DNA from: an uncultured Alphaproteobacteria bacterium
Lineage (GTDB): Bacteria; Pseudomonadota; Alphaproteobacteria; Rs-D84
Direction of reading: 5' to 3'
DNA length: 13,599 nt
NCBI GenBank assembly: GCA_947304085.1
Contig: CAMZAC010000009.1
Span: 1 to 13,599, forward strand
Below, in pieces: positions 6,455 through 13,599 of this stretch. Below the pieces are notes generated by a model that searched no databases, was not told where the DNA came from, and was given only the letters and a program-made list of their open reading frames with translations. Every line of letters begins with the position of its first letter. The first letter of the stretch is position 1. The position numbers and the translations under genes are program-made.

Positions 6455-8299
6455 ATGAAAATTCGTAATATTGCAATTATCGCACACGTTGACCACGGTA
6501 AAACAACCTTGGTCGATAATATGTTGAAACAAGCCGGAACATTTCGTGAAAACGAACATGTTGAAGACCGCGTTATGGACAGTGGTGATATTGAACGCGA
6601 ACGCGGAATTACTATTTCTGCAAAACCAACATCCATTCAATGGGGCGAATACAAGATAAACATCGTTGACACTCCTGGACACGCTGATTTTGGTGGCGAA
6701 GTTGAACGTATTTTGTCTATGGTTGATGGTGTGGTTTTGTTGGTAGATAGTGCCGAAGGCCCACTGCCTCAAACAAAATTCGTATTATCCAAAGCGCTTA
6801 AATTAAATCTGCGTCCTATTGTTTGTATAAATAAAATCGATCGTGGTGATGCACGTCCAGAAGAAGTTTTAACCGAAACATTTGATTTATTTGATAAATT
6901 GGGTGCAACAGATTCTCAACTGGATTTTCCTTATCTTTATGCCTGCGGTCGTGATGGTTGGGCGATTCGTGATTTGAAAGATATCGACAATCCAAACAAA
7001 GATTTGACACCATTATTTCAATTGATTGTGGATCATGTCCCTGCCCCAGATTGTAATGGAACAAGATGTCAAATTGATGCGCCTTTTTCTATGTTAGCAA
7101 CCACATTGGAAGCAGATCCATACGTTGGTCGTATTTTGACTGGTAAAATCGAAACAGGAACAGTCAAAGTCGGTCAAACTGTAAAAGCAATAAACATGAA
7201 AGGCGAATTTATCGAAAACGCAAAAATTACAAAAATCATTGAACATCAAGGTATCAATAAAGTATCTCGTGATTCCGCATCAGCTGGTGATATTGTCGTT
7301 ATTGCTGGTTTTTCCAAAGCGACCGTGTCTGATACATTATGCGATCCGTCTGTGAATGAACCAATACCGGCTATGCCGATTGATCCGCCAACATTGACCA
7401 TGACTTTCTTTGTGAATACATCTCCGTTGGCTGGTAAATCTGGTAAAAAATTAACTTCACGTATGATTGGTGAAAGATTATTCAAAGAGGCCGAAACAAA
7501 TATAGCTTTACGCGTTTCACAAAGTGAAAACAACGAAGCATTTGAAGTTTCTGGTCGTGGTGAATTACAACTTGGTATTTTGATTGAAACAATGCGTCGT
7601 GAAGGTTTTGAATTATCTGTATCGCGTCCACGCGTTGTTATGCAAACAGATGAAAATGGCGAAAAATTAGAACCAATTGAAGAAGTTGTTATTGATGTAG
7701 ACGACGAATTCAGCGGCGTTGTTATTGAAAAGATGACTAAACGCAAAGCAACCATTACCGAAATGAAACCATCTGGTATTGGTAAAACACGAATTGTGTT
7801 TTCTGCACCATCCCGCGGTTTAATTGGTTATCTGTCTGAATTCAGAACAGATACACGTGGCACTGGTATTATGAATCGCGTATTTGATAAATATGATTTA
7901 TATCGCGGTCCAATAACACAATATCGCCCTGGCGTTTTGGTTTCTATGGAAGCTGGTGCAACAACAACATATGCTTTACATAATTTGGAACCACGTGGTG
8001 TCTTGTTTGTTGGTCCACAAACCGAAGTTTATAGTGGTATGATTGTTGGTGAACATAGTAAAGAAAATGATATAGAAGTTAATCCTGTCCGTGGGAAACA
8101 ATTAACTAACGTTCGCAGTGCTGGTGCTGATGAAAAATTATTCTTGGCACCACCAAGAAAAATGTCTTTGGAAGAAGCTCTGTCCTATATCCAAGACGAC
8201 GAATTAGTTGAAGTCACACCTGCAACGATTCGTTTACGCAAGAAAGAACTCGACAGCAGTAAACGTAAAAAAGCATATCGTTTTTCAGAGACAGATTAA
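6455..8299 (+). CDS. typA: Ribosome-associated translational GTPase TypA/BipA
   Basis: BipA is an EF-G-like GTPase that binds the 70S ribosome and helps assembly and translation under stress such as cold. The 614 residues are family length. The GTPase motifs are intact: AHVDHGKT at 10-17 (G1), the RGITI switch I at 50-54 (G2), DTPGH at 72-76 (G3) and NKID at 126-129 (G4). The rest follows the BipA plan: a beta-barrel domain II, EF-G-like domains III and V ([13 protein letters not shown]), and the BipA-specific C-terminal domain around [16 protein letters not shown]. LepA and EF-G are excluded by that C-terminus and the missing domain IV. AAAGG at 6443-6447 precedes the ATG by seven bases. It stands alone between the serS terminator and a bidirectional terminator, as the last housekeeping gene before the polysaccharide region. 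Confidence 0.96.
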   Translation: MKIRNIAIIAHVDHGKTTLVDNMLKQAGTFRENEHVEDRVMDSGDIERERGITISAKPTSIQWGEYKINIVDTPGHADFGGEVERILSMVDGVVLLVDSAEGPLPQTKFVLSKALKLNLRPIVCINKIDRGDARPEEVLTETFDLFDKLGATDSQLDFPYLYACGRDGWAIRDLKDIDNPNKDLTPLFQLIVDHVPAPDCNGTRCQIDAPFSMLATTLEADPYVGRILTGKIETGTVKVGQTVKAINMKGEFIENAKITKIIEHQGINKVSRDSASAGDIVVIAGFSKATVSDTLCDPSVNEPIPAMPIDPPTLTMTFFVNTSPLAGKSGKKLTSRMIGERLFKEAETNIALRVSQSENNEAFEVSGRGELQLGILIETMRREGFELSVSRPRVVMQTDENGEKLEPIEEVVIDVDDEFSGVVIEKMTKRKATITEMKPSGIGKTRIVFSAPSRGLIGYLSEFRTDTRGTGIMNRVFDKYDLYRGPITQYRPGVLVSMEAGATTTYALHNLEPRGVLFVGPQTEVYSGMIVGEHSKENDIEVNPVRGKQLTNVRSAGADEKLFLAPPRKMSLEEALSYIQDDELVEVTPATIRLRKKELDSSKRKKAYRFSETD

Positions 8300-8313
8300 A
8301 AATAAAAAACGTT

Positions 8314-8356
8314 ATAAAAGTTAAAAACCGCTGTATACGCGGTTTTTAACTTTTAT
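8314..8356. terminator. Bidirectional terminator between typA and the glycosyltransferase region
   Basis: A perfect 18-bp inverted repeat (8314-8331 with 8339-8356) around a 7-base loop TGTATAC. The GC core is ACCGC/GCGGT, and the outer stem gives A- and T-rich flanks on both strands. It can end typA transcripts on the plus strand and the convergent glycosyltransferase operon on the minus strand. Its last base is the first base of that operon's stop codon. Confidence 0.9.
8325..8338 (+). repeat. Copy 2 of a 14-bp intergenic repeat
   Basis: AAACCGCTGTATAC, identical to 6321-6334. Here it forms part of the left arm and the loop of the terminator hairpin. Confidence 0.6.
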
Positions 8357-9294
8357 TATTTTACATACCACAAATGCATTCCAAACAAATAATATTTCAA
8401 CTTTCTTTGTGTCACTTTTCTATACAACAACGGTATCCCAAACAACACCCATTTTTTACTGCCGTCCATAAAATCAATTGTTCGATAAAAACATCTTCTG
8501 AACGTACACCATTTTTTTACTTTAACAATTTTACTGTTCTTTTGTAAATCATCTTTCAGTTGTCCCATACCTGTATCAGCCAAAAATCTTATGTAATCAT
8601 CATAATCTTTGGCTGAACCATTTTTTTTATTTTTTAACACAGTTTTAATTGTTGAACTCAGACACTTTGGATTGTCCATAACATAATGATAATTTGCATC
8701 ACGCGCAGTAGCCAAAGTCCGCGCTTTATACAAAGTTATATCTGAAAAAATATTATCTTCTGACACATACATACCTTCTGGGAATTTTATTTTATTTTCT
8801 TCCAAAAATTTCCGTTTATATATATAACGCCAAATAAAGCAAAAATCATAAATTCTGGTCACAGCTATCTTGTCACTTAAATCAGAATAAATTCGAACAT
8901 CATGATATTGTGGAAACAGATAAAAATTCTTTTCAACACCACCACAAACAATATCTGCATCTGTAATGCTTGCTGCTTCTGCCATACGTTCATAATAATC
9001 AAGATCTACAAAATCATCGCTATCACAAAAATGGACATAATCTCCTGTTGCTGCATTCAGCCCCGTATTTCTGGCAGTTGCAGGACCAGCATTTTTTTGT
9101 TTGATAACTTTTATGCGTTTATCTTGTTTTTTATACCAAGAATATACATCAGCAGTATTATCCGTACTGCCATCATCAACTATGATTATTTCTAAATTTT
9201 GATATGTATTATGAACCAAATATTCCATACACCTTGTTAACAGCGTCGCAACATTATAAACAGGAATAACCACAGAAATTTTTACATCTTGCAT
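8356..9294 (-). CDS. GT2 family glycosyltransferase
   Basis: An inverting GT-A fold transferase that moves a sugar from a nucleotide donor to a growing surface glycan at the cytoplasmic face. The donor and acceptor cannot be read from sequence. In its 312 residues the N-terminal GT-A domain opens with KISVVIPVYN (5-14), followed by VDDGSTD (39-45), the metal-binding DSDD (91-94) and SEDN (178-181) as likely catalytic base region. After residue 280 come two similar segments, WVLFGIPLLYRK and YYLFGMHLWYVK, a motif seen at the ends of other cell-surface GT2 enzymes. The ATG at 9294 is preferred over a TTG at 9324 because AAAGGA (9304-9309, complement) sits nine bases upstream. Second gene after the GT6 gene, with a 13-bp gap, so one transcript. 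Confidence 0.9.
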   Translation of the reverse strand: MQDVKISVVIPVYNVATLLTRCMEYLVHNTYQNLEIIIVDDGSTDNTADVYSWYKKQDKRIKVIKQKNAGPATARNTGLNAATGDYVHFCDSDDFVDLDYYERMAEAASITDADIVCGGVEKNFYLFPQYHDVRIYSDLSDKIAVTRIYDFCFIWRYIYKRKFLEENKIKFPEGMYVSEDNIFSDITLYKARTLATARDANYHYVMDNPKCLSSTIKTVLKNKKNGSAKDYDDYIRFLADTGMGQLKDDLQKNSKIVKVKKWCTFRRCFYRTIDFMDGSKKWVLFGIPLLYRKVTQRKLKYYLFGMHLWYVK

Positions 9295-9307
9295 TATTAT
9301 CCGTCCT

Positions 9308-10189
9308 TTAACTGTATGATCCAAAATATTTTCTAATTCTGTGTCGCAACTTCTTTACAGGCACAAACAACGCGATGATTTTACACATAGCTATCAAAAA
9401 CGGTGTAAACTTTGTATTAGTTATCTTTCTATCTGTTTGTCCCCGCAACCAACGAATTCCACCATATTTAGGGTTTTCTTTGTGCCTTGAAATTATCTTT
9501 ACCAAATCACGTTCTTTTGGTCGCAAATGCTTAAGATGCCCCTCTGGAAAACCATAAGCCCTGCCCACTACCAAAAACGACTTATCCACAAGGTACGCAT
9601 TAAGATGCGATTCATCATCAACACATGCTTCTATACCATTTTTCAAATCTGTCTTGATGTTTTTATCTAATACTTTGCACATTTTTAAAAAATCTTTTGA
9701 ACGACCACCATTAAAAGCACCACACAAATAATATTCACCCTTGCCATACGGTATATAAGCAGTTGATTCAGGACGTCTTTCATACGAAATTTCATCAGGG
9801 TTGCATTTACGATAAAAAAACGGATGTAAACCAGCAACAATTCCAGACTTATGCCATGCTTGTGGTGCAATTTCAGACAAATCTACATCATTGATAAATT
9901 TCATATTCGCATTAAACACATAAATATAATCATATTTGGACAATTCTTTTTCTTGCTGTAAAAATTTTTCAAAACGTAACACCGTGTCCAAGGGCCACCC
10001 CAACCGTTTTGCTTTTAACACGGTGACATTTTTTGCATCAGAATATTCAAAACTTTCATTGCTTGTCCAAACATAATATTGTTTTTCACAATTCAATAAC
10101 TTTTCTTCACACGATTCATAGAATTCCTTCCAAAAACATATATATCTTTCCAAAGCTATATATAAAATTGCGACTTTTGGTTTTCCCAT
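9308..10189 (-). CDS. GT6 family glycosyltransferase (ABO / alpha-1,3-Gal(NAc) transferase-like)
   Basis: GT6 enzymes are retaining transferases that add alpha-1,3 Gal or GalNAc, as in the human A and B blood-group transferases. The 293 residues show the family pattern: KVAILYIALERYICFWKEFY (5-24), RLGWPLDTVLRF (62-73), YIYVFNANMKF (88-98), HPFFYRK (122-128), YERRPESTAYIP (136-147), GAFNGG (157-162) and DDESHLNAYL (191-200). Vertebrate enzymes have DxD where this one has Asn93-Ala-Asn95. Bacterial GT6 members are known to carry NxN and to work without a metal ion. The last 40 residues are basic with a hydrophobic stretch (FLIAMCKIIALFVPV), suggesting membrane contact. The ATG has AAGGA upstream. 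First gene of a minus-strand pair. The exact sugar cannot be assigned. Confidence 0.9.
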   Translation of the reverse strand: MGKPKVAILYIALERYICFWKEFYESCEEKLLNCEKQYYVWTSNESFEYSDAKNVTVLKAKRLGWPLDTVLRFEKFLQQEKELSKYDYIYVFNANMKFINDVDLSEIAPQAWHKSGIVAGLHPFFYRKCNPDEISYERRPESTAYIPYGKGEYYLCGAFNGGRSKDFLKMCKVLDKNIKTDLKNGIEACVDDESHLNAYLVDKSFLVVGRAYGFPEGHLKHLRPKERDLVKIISRHKENPKYGGIRWLRGQTDRKITNTKFTPFLIAMCKIIALFVPVKKLRHRIRKYFGSYS

Positions 10190-10202
10190 AAATTTTCCTT
10201 TA

Positions 10203-10231
10203 TTGCAAAAATGCTACTTAGCATGTATAAT
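10203..10231 (+). promoter_or_regulatory. Promoter of the DxDEF-GT/Stealth operon with an inverted repeat in its spacer
   Basis: TTGCAA (10203-10208) and a perfect TATAAT (10226-10231) are 17 bp apart, with a start predicted near 10238. The spacer contains ATGCTA-CT-TAGCAT (10211-10224), a perfect 6-bp inverted repeat. That is a possible operator for a dimeric regulator. Confidence 0.7.
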
Positions 10232-10259
10232 ATCAGAGTATAAACATAAAAAGGAATAT

Positions 10260-11114
10260 ATGTCTATAAAAAAACAATATATAAAGGTAAAACGCATAGC
10301 TGCAATAACGATGTCGCGCGATGATAATTTTTTCCTATCCCGCTGGCTTGCATATTATGGTAAAAATCTTGGTACCAAAAACCTGTATGTATTATTGGAT
10401 GGATTAGATCAAAATGTTCCTGAAAACGCTGGGGATGCTAATATAATAAAATTGCCACATCCCACCCTGTCACGCTGTAAAGGCGATAAATACAGAATTA
10501 ACGAACTTAATAAACTGGCACATAAATTATTAAAAACATACGATATTGTAATCGGGTGTGATTCTGATGAATTTTTAATTGTAGATCCAAGAACAAAAAA
10601 AACATTGGTTGAATATTTGTCAACTAAACAAATCCACACATCTTTATCTGGACTTGGTTTAGATATAGGTCAAAATTTAAAAACAGAAAAAACGCTAGAT
10701 AAACAAGCGCCCTTCTTGGAACAACGCGAACACGCTTTACTTTCTACAAGATATACGAAACCTGTTGTCATAAACAAACCTGTCTTGTGGGGCAGCGGTT
10801 TTCACAGTATAAAACATCACAATTTTCACATTGATAAAAACTTGTATCTATTACATTTCGGCGCAATTGATATGAAAATGTTGGAAAACAAAGCGCAAAA
10901 ACGTGGCACAGATTGGCTTAATCATTTAAATAGACGCGGTAATGGAACAATAAATGCGGTCACAAATAAAAAAACAAAATCTGAAAAATGGTTAAAAATT
11001 GCACGTTTTCTGCAAACATATTTTCGTCCAATTTACGCGTTACGAAAACCTGCTATGTTGGGTTTAAAACCAACCGTAAAAATACCAACGCGTTTCAAAA
11101 AATCAGGGATATAA
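10260..11114 (+). CDS. Glycosyltransferase of the DxDEF type (Glyco_tranf_2_4 / GT92-like)
   Basis: The 284 residues resemble the group of GT2/GT92-like transferases found in capsule and LPS clusters. The start has a strand followed by RDDNFFLSRWLAYYGKNLG (20-38), which fits the usual pattern of a short acidic motif, then W-x-x-Y-x-x-x-x-G. Next come LYVLLDGLD (42-50), the signature CDSDEFLIVDP (100-110) with its DxD, and a His-rich stretch GFHSIKHHNFHIDKNLYLLHF in the second half. The donor is unknown. The ATG at 10260 follows AAGGA by four bases. An in-frame TTG at 10203 was rejected because it is part of the -35 element. The gene shares a transcript with the Stealth gene, one base downstream, so the two likely act on the same glycan. 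The family is assigned from motifs only. Confidence 0.75.
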   Translation: MSIKKQYIKVKRIAAITMSRDDNFFLSRWLAYYGKNLGTKNLYVLLDGLDQNVPENAGDANIIKLPHPTLSRCKGDKYRINELNKLAHKLLKTYDIVIGCDSDEFLIVDPRTKKTLVEYLSTKQIHTSLSGLGLDIGQNLKTEKTLDKQAPFLEQREHALLSTRYTKPVVINKPVLWGSGFHSIKHHNFHIDKNLYLLHFGAIDMKMLENKAQKRGTDWLNHLNRRGNGTINAVTNKKTKSEKWLKIARFLQTYFRPIYALRKPAMLGLKPTVKIPTRFKKSGI

Positions 11115-11115
11115 A

Positions 11116-12111
11116 ATGCCACACGATAAAATTGATATTGTATATTTATGGGTTGATGGTTCTGACAAAAAATGGCGCAAAGCAAAAGACATATGGTATA
11201 AAAAAGTTTTCTCTAAAAAAGCAACAGACCAGCATTATTTTCGAGACAATGGCGAATTTTTATATTCTCTGCGTTCTGTTGCAAAATATGCTAACTGGGT
11301 AAATCATATTTATATAATTACTGGTTTTAATCAAAAACCAAAATGGTTGAACACAAAAAACCCAAGAATTACAATTGTTCCACATGAACAAATAATACCT
11401 AAAAATGCATTACCTACATTTAATTCAAACTCTATTGATATGTGTATTCCAAACATTCCTGGTTTATCCGAAAAATTTATTTTAATGAATGACGATACAT
11501 TTTTTAACAAACATCTATCGCCATCGTTCTTCTTTGACAGACATGGACACACGCGCGTCCTTTTTGGTATATATAACAAACACCCCAAAGATATAAATCA
11601 TTGGCTTGCTGAATCTGATGAATATACCCAAACATTGATACGATCTGCCAAAATATTGGAAGATGTTTTTGGCAAAACATTTTATTTTTGTCGACCATCT
11701 CATGGGATAGATCCCTACCTGAAATCATCATGGATTGAATGTGCAAATATTCCAACCATAAAGAAACAAATCCAAAAACAGATAAAAAATAAATTCAGAA
11801 CCGCCAATGAAATCCAAAGATGGACTTTTAATTTATATGACTATATTAGTGGCCGCGCACACTTTACTCGTTCCCGTGCATATAAATGTGGCAAACATAA
11901 AATATTATACTTTATATATAATATACTGCATTGGGGTATTGCCAGAAAATCTAATTTCTTTTGTTCAAACGCTATGTATTCTCGCAAGGCTATATTAAAA
12001 TCGCCTATATTTTGTATAAATGATGCACCGAATAACACACCAGAAATACTGAAAAACAACATTAACTTTCTTAAAACTCGCTTTCCAAATAAATTTGAAT
12101 TTGAAAAATAA
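11116..12111 (+). CDS. Stealth family sugar-phosphate transferase
   Basis: Stealth proteins transfer hexose-1-phosphate from a nucleotide sugar to a glycan, making phosphodiester links. Relatives include capsule polymerases of Neisseria and the human GlcNAc-1-phosphotransferase GNPTAB. All four conserved regions are seen in the 331 residues: CR1 IDIVYLWVDGSDKKW (6-20); CR2 from RDNGEFLYSLRSV (43-55) through HIYIITG and LMNDDTFF (123-130); CR3 from HGIDPYLKSSW (196-206) through FRTANEIQRW; and CR4 FCINDAPNN (299-307) ending in FEFEK. No added domains or membrane helices are apparent. AGGG sits seven bases before the ATG, which follows the preceding stop by one base. Whether it acts as a polymerase or adds a single phospho-sugar branch cannot be told. 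The gene ends three bases from a convergent gene. Confidence 0.93.
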   Translation: MPHDKIDIVYLWVDGSDKKWRKAKDIWYKKVFSKKATDQHYFRDNGEFLYSLRSVAKYANWVNHIYIITGFNQKPKWLNTKNPRITIVPHEQIIPKNALPTFNSNSIDMCIPNIPGLSEKFILMNDDTFFNKHLSPSFFFDRHGHTRVLFGIYNKHPKDINHWLAESDEYTQTLIRSAKILEDVFGKTFYFCRPSHGIDPYLKSSWIECANIPTIKKQIQKQIKNKFRTANEIQRWTFNLYDYISGRAHFTRSRAYKCGKHKILYFIYNILHWGIARKSNFFCSNAMYSRKAILKSPIFCINDAPNNTPEILKNNINFLKTRFPNKFEFEK

Positions 12112-12114
12112 AAT

Positions 12115-13089
12115 TTATATATCTTTTAACATATTTTTTATTCTGAAATAACATTTAATTGCTTTAAATGTTGATGGCCGTCTGACCAAACCAGCACGAT
12201 ATAATTTTAAAACATATTTTATTGCATGTTTTTTTTCAGTTTTGTCTTGCAAATGTTTTACATTGCGAACAACAGAAATCATCACAGGCCACGCAAATTC
12301 TCGTATAAACAATTTTTTATCGTTAATATCTGCATTTTGAAAAACACGCCCTATTTCTAATAATCCTGAAACCATATTTTCTATATAACCCAATCTGTTT
12401 AACCTGCTTAACGCGGAATTATTGTTTGGTATATAAAAATACAAAGGTAATTTAGTAAGTACTGAAACCGGCTTTTTATACAAAACCTTTAATAACCAAA
12501 CCAGATCTTCCCCTATTTTAATATTAGTTGGAAACCTAATTTCTTGTATAAAAGATTTTTTAAATAAATACGCCCATATAAAACCACGCCGTATCTTCCA
12601 CGAAGAACCACCATGATTTTTCTCTGTTGCGTATTCTAACACATTATTAACAACTTTAAATTCGACAGTGTCTTTACAAAAATGTTTATTTAAATGTTTG
12701 CCAATATCTAAATAATTTTTTGTAATATGACGAAAATATACTAAATCTGCATCATTCTTGTTTGCTAACGAATATGTTATTTCCAAAGTTTGCGGATGTA
12801 TACAATCATCACTGTCCATAAATAAAATATACTTTCCGCGCGCAGTTTTTATACCAACATTACGAGTATCAGAAACCCCAGTATTATTTTTGCTTATTAT
12901 TCTGATTCGACTGTCTTTTTCTGCATATTGTTTTAATATTTGTGCACAATTGTCTGGACTTCCATCATCAAGACATACAACTTCAAAATCTTTAAAAGTT
13001 TGTGCTAATACACTGTCCAAACACCTAACAAGAAAATTCTCTGCCTTGTATATTGGTATTACAACAGAAATCTTTGGCGTTTTTTTCAT
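12115..13089 (-). CDS. GT2 family glycosyltransferase
   Basis: The 324-residue protein is a GT-A fold transferase for surface polysaccharide. It opens with KISVVIPIYKAENFLVRCLD (6-25). It has LDDGSPDN (40-47), the metal-binding MDSDD (91-95), and IGEDLVW (192-198) as likely catalytic base region. The C-terminal third, with LPLYFYIPNNNSALSR and a long basic helical part, is typical of GT2 enzymes in capsule clusters and probably rests on the membrane. The donor and acceptor are unknown. The ATG shares a base with the stop of the upstream gene (TAATG), and AAAGGA lies eight bases upstream. Its middle part resembles the partial gene upstream, so the pair probably arose by duplication. An A8 tract lies near the 3' end, at 12229-12236. 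Confidence 0.9.
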   Translation of the reverse strand: MKKTPKISVVIPIYKAENFLVRCLDSVLAQTFKDFEVVCLDDGSPDNCAQILKQYAEKDSRIRIISKNNTGVSDTRNVGIKTARGKYILFMDSDDCIHPQTLEITYSLANKNDADLVYFRHITKNYLDIGKHLNKHFCKDTVEFKVVNNVLEYATEKNHGGSSWKIRRGFIWAYLFKKSFIQEIRFPTNIKIGEDLVWLLKVLYKKPVSVLTKLPLYFYIPNNNSALSRLNRLGYIENMVSGLLEIGRVFQNADINDKKLFIREFAWPVMISVVRNVKHLQDKTEKKHAIKYVLKLYRAGLVRRPSTFKAIKCYFRIKNMLKDI

Positions 13090-13599
13090 TATTTTGTTCC
13101 TTTGATAAACGCATAAATATTCCTGCGCAACTTACGCCACTCGTTTGGAACATTATCAAAAACACCAAGCTTTGCCAATTTAGCAAAACCATCCCGTGCA
13201 ACTTTAAATTCTGCATTTGTATTTAAATATTGTGTTTTATCATAAGCACGCGCAATAAAAAACCACAGAAAATTTTCAGACCATTTTTTCATCTGATAAT
13301 CGTTTGCTGATTGTTTATATTTTTTAAAAATATAATCCAAACCAACGAACAATGATTCCATTATCTTGATCTGTTTTGCAGACAATACTATACCATTAAA
13401 ATTCGGACGATAAAAATATAGTGGTAAATTCACAATTGTTGTACGTGGTTTTTTCAACAACACTTCACACCACCAAGGAAAATCTTCAAATAAAATACCA
13501 TTTATAAATTTAATATCTTTGATTAAATCACGCCGATACATATTTTTCCATACTTGACAATGTTTTATCAACCAACGTCTATGCAAATTAAATGGATTG
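13089..13599 (-). CDS. GT2 family glycosyltransferase, C-terminal part (5' end outside window)
   Basis: The frame is open to the right edge, leaving about 169 codons and no start. A TTG at 13586 is internal: the residues before it (NPFNL) continue in frame. The catalytic N-terminus is not seen. The family is inferred from VWKNMYRRDLIKDIKF, the FEDFPWW segment (acidic pair in the catalytic base position) and LPLYFYRPNFNG. All three align with the same regions of the next gene downstream (LFKKSFIQEIRF, GEDLVW, LPLYFYIPNNNS). Its stop overlaps that gene's ATG, so the two are coupled. The promoter must lie to the right of the window. Confidence 0.8.
   Translation of the reverse strand, partial: NPFNLHRRWLIKHCQVWKNMYRRDLIKDIKFINGILFEDFPWWCEVLLKKPRTTIVNLPLYFYRPNFNGIVLSAKQIKIMESLFVGLDYIFKKYKQSANDYQMKKWSENFLWFFIARAYDKTQYLNTNAEFKVARDGFAKLAKLGVFDNVPNEWRKLRRNIYAFIKGTK

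Noticed and set aside
1..13599. tRNA or rRNA genes, CRISPR array, insertion sequences or phage genes
   Set aside because: The intergenic spaces are all under 140 bases and show no cloverleaf, regular repeat-spacer pattern or transposase. The only recombinase fits housekeeping XerD.

Overview
This AT-rich window is a stretch of bacterial chromosome with tightly packed genes, few intergenic bases and the standard bacterial code. The best guess is an uncultured, host-associated alphaproteobacterium. Three things point there: an alphaproteobacterial type of LptG; a small protein with a Cys/His N-terminus and a C-terminal J domain, of a kind common in that class; and glycosyltransferases typical of animal-associated bacteria. 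The taxonomic call is an inference, made without a database search.

Positions 1-8300 hold conserved housekeeping genes. On the minus strand greA and mutL (cut by the left edge) form a two-gene operon. It diverges from a plus-strand operon of lptG, an unrecognised 42-residue membrane protein, a xerD-type recombinase gene and the J-domain protein gene. Next come trxB-serS, with its own promoter and a clear terminator, and then typA. Together these cover transcript cleavage, mismatch repair, LPS export, chromosome dimer resolution, redox balance, tRNA charging and a ribosome-associated GTPase.

A perfect 18-bp inverted repeat at 8314-8356 acts as a bidirectional terminator and marks the border with the second region. 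Positions 8356-13599 hold six genes for surface-polysaccharide enzymes in mixed orientation. A minus-strand pair encodes a GT6 (ABO blood-group-like) transferase and a GT2 transferase. A divergent plus-strand pair encodes a DxDEF-type glycosyltransferase and a Stealth-family sugar-phosphate transferase. Convergent to that is a minus-strand pair of related GT2 transferases, the last cut by the right edge. No polymerase, flippase or ABC exporter gene is visible here.

The most interesting feature is the combination of a GT6 enzyme carrying NxN in place of the metal-binding DxD with a Stealth phosphotransferase. It suggests a capsule or lipooligosaccharide carrying both a host-like terminal alpha-linked sugar and phosphodiester-linked hexose. 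Other points worth a look are the small membrane protein next to lptG, a possibly leaderless lptG mRNA from a promoter pair sharing one palindromic -35 element, and an inverted repeat inside the promoter that drives the Stealth operon.
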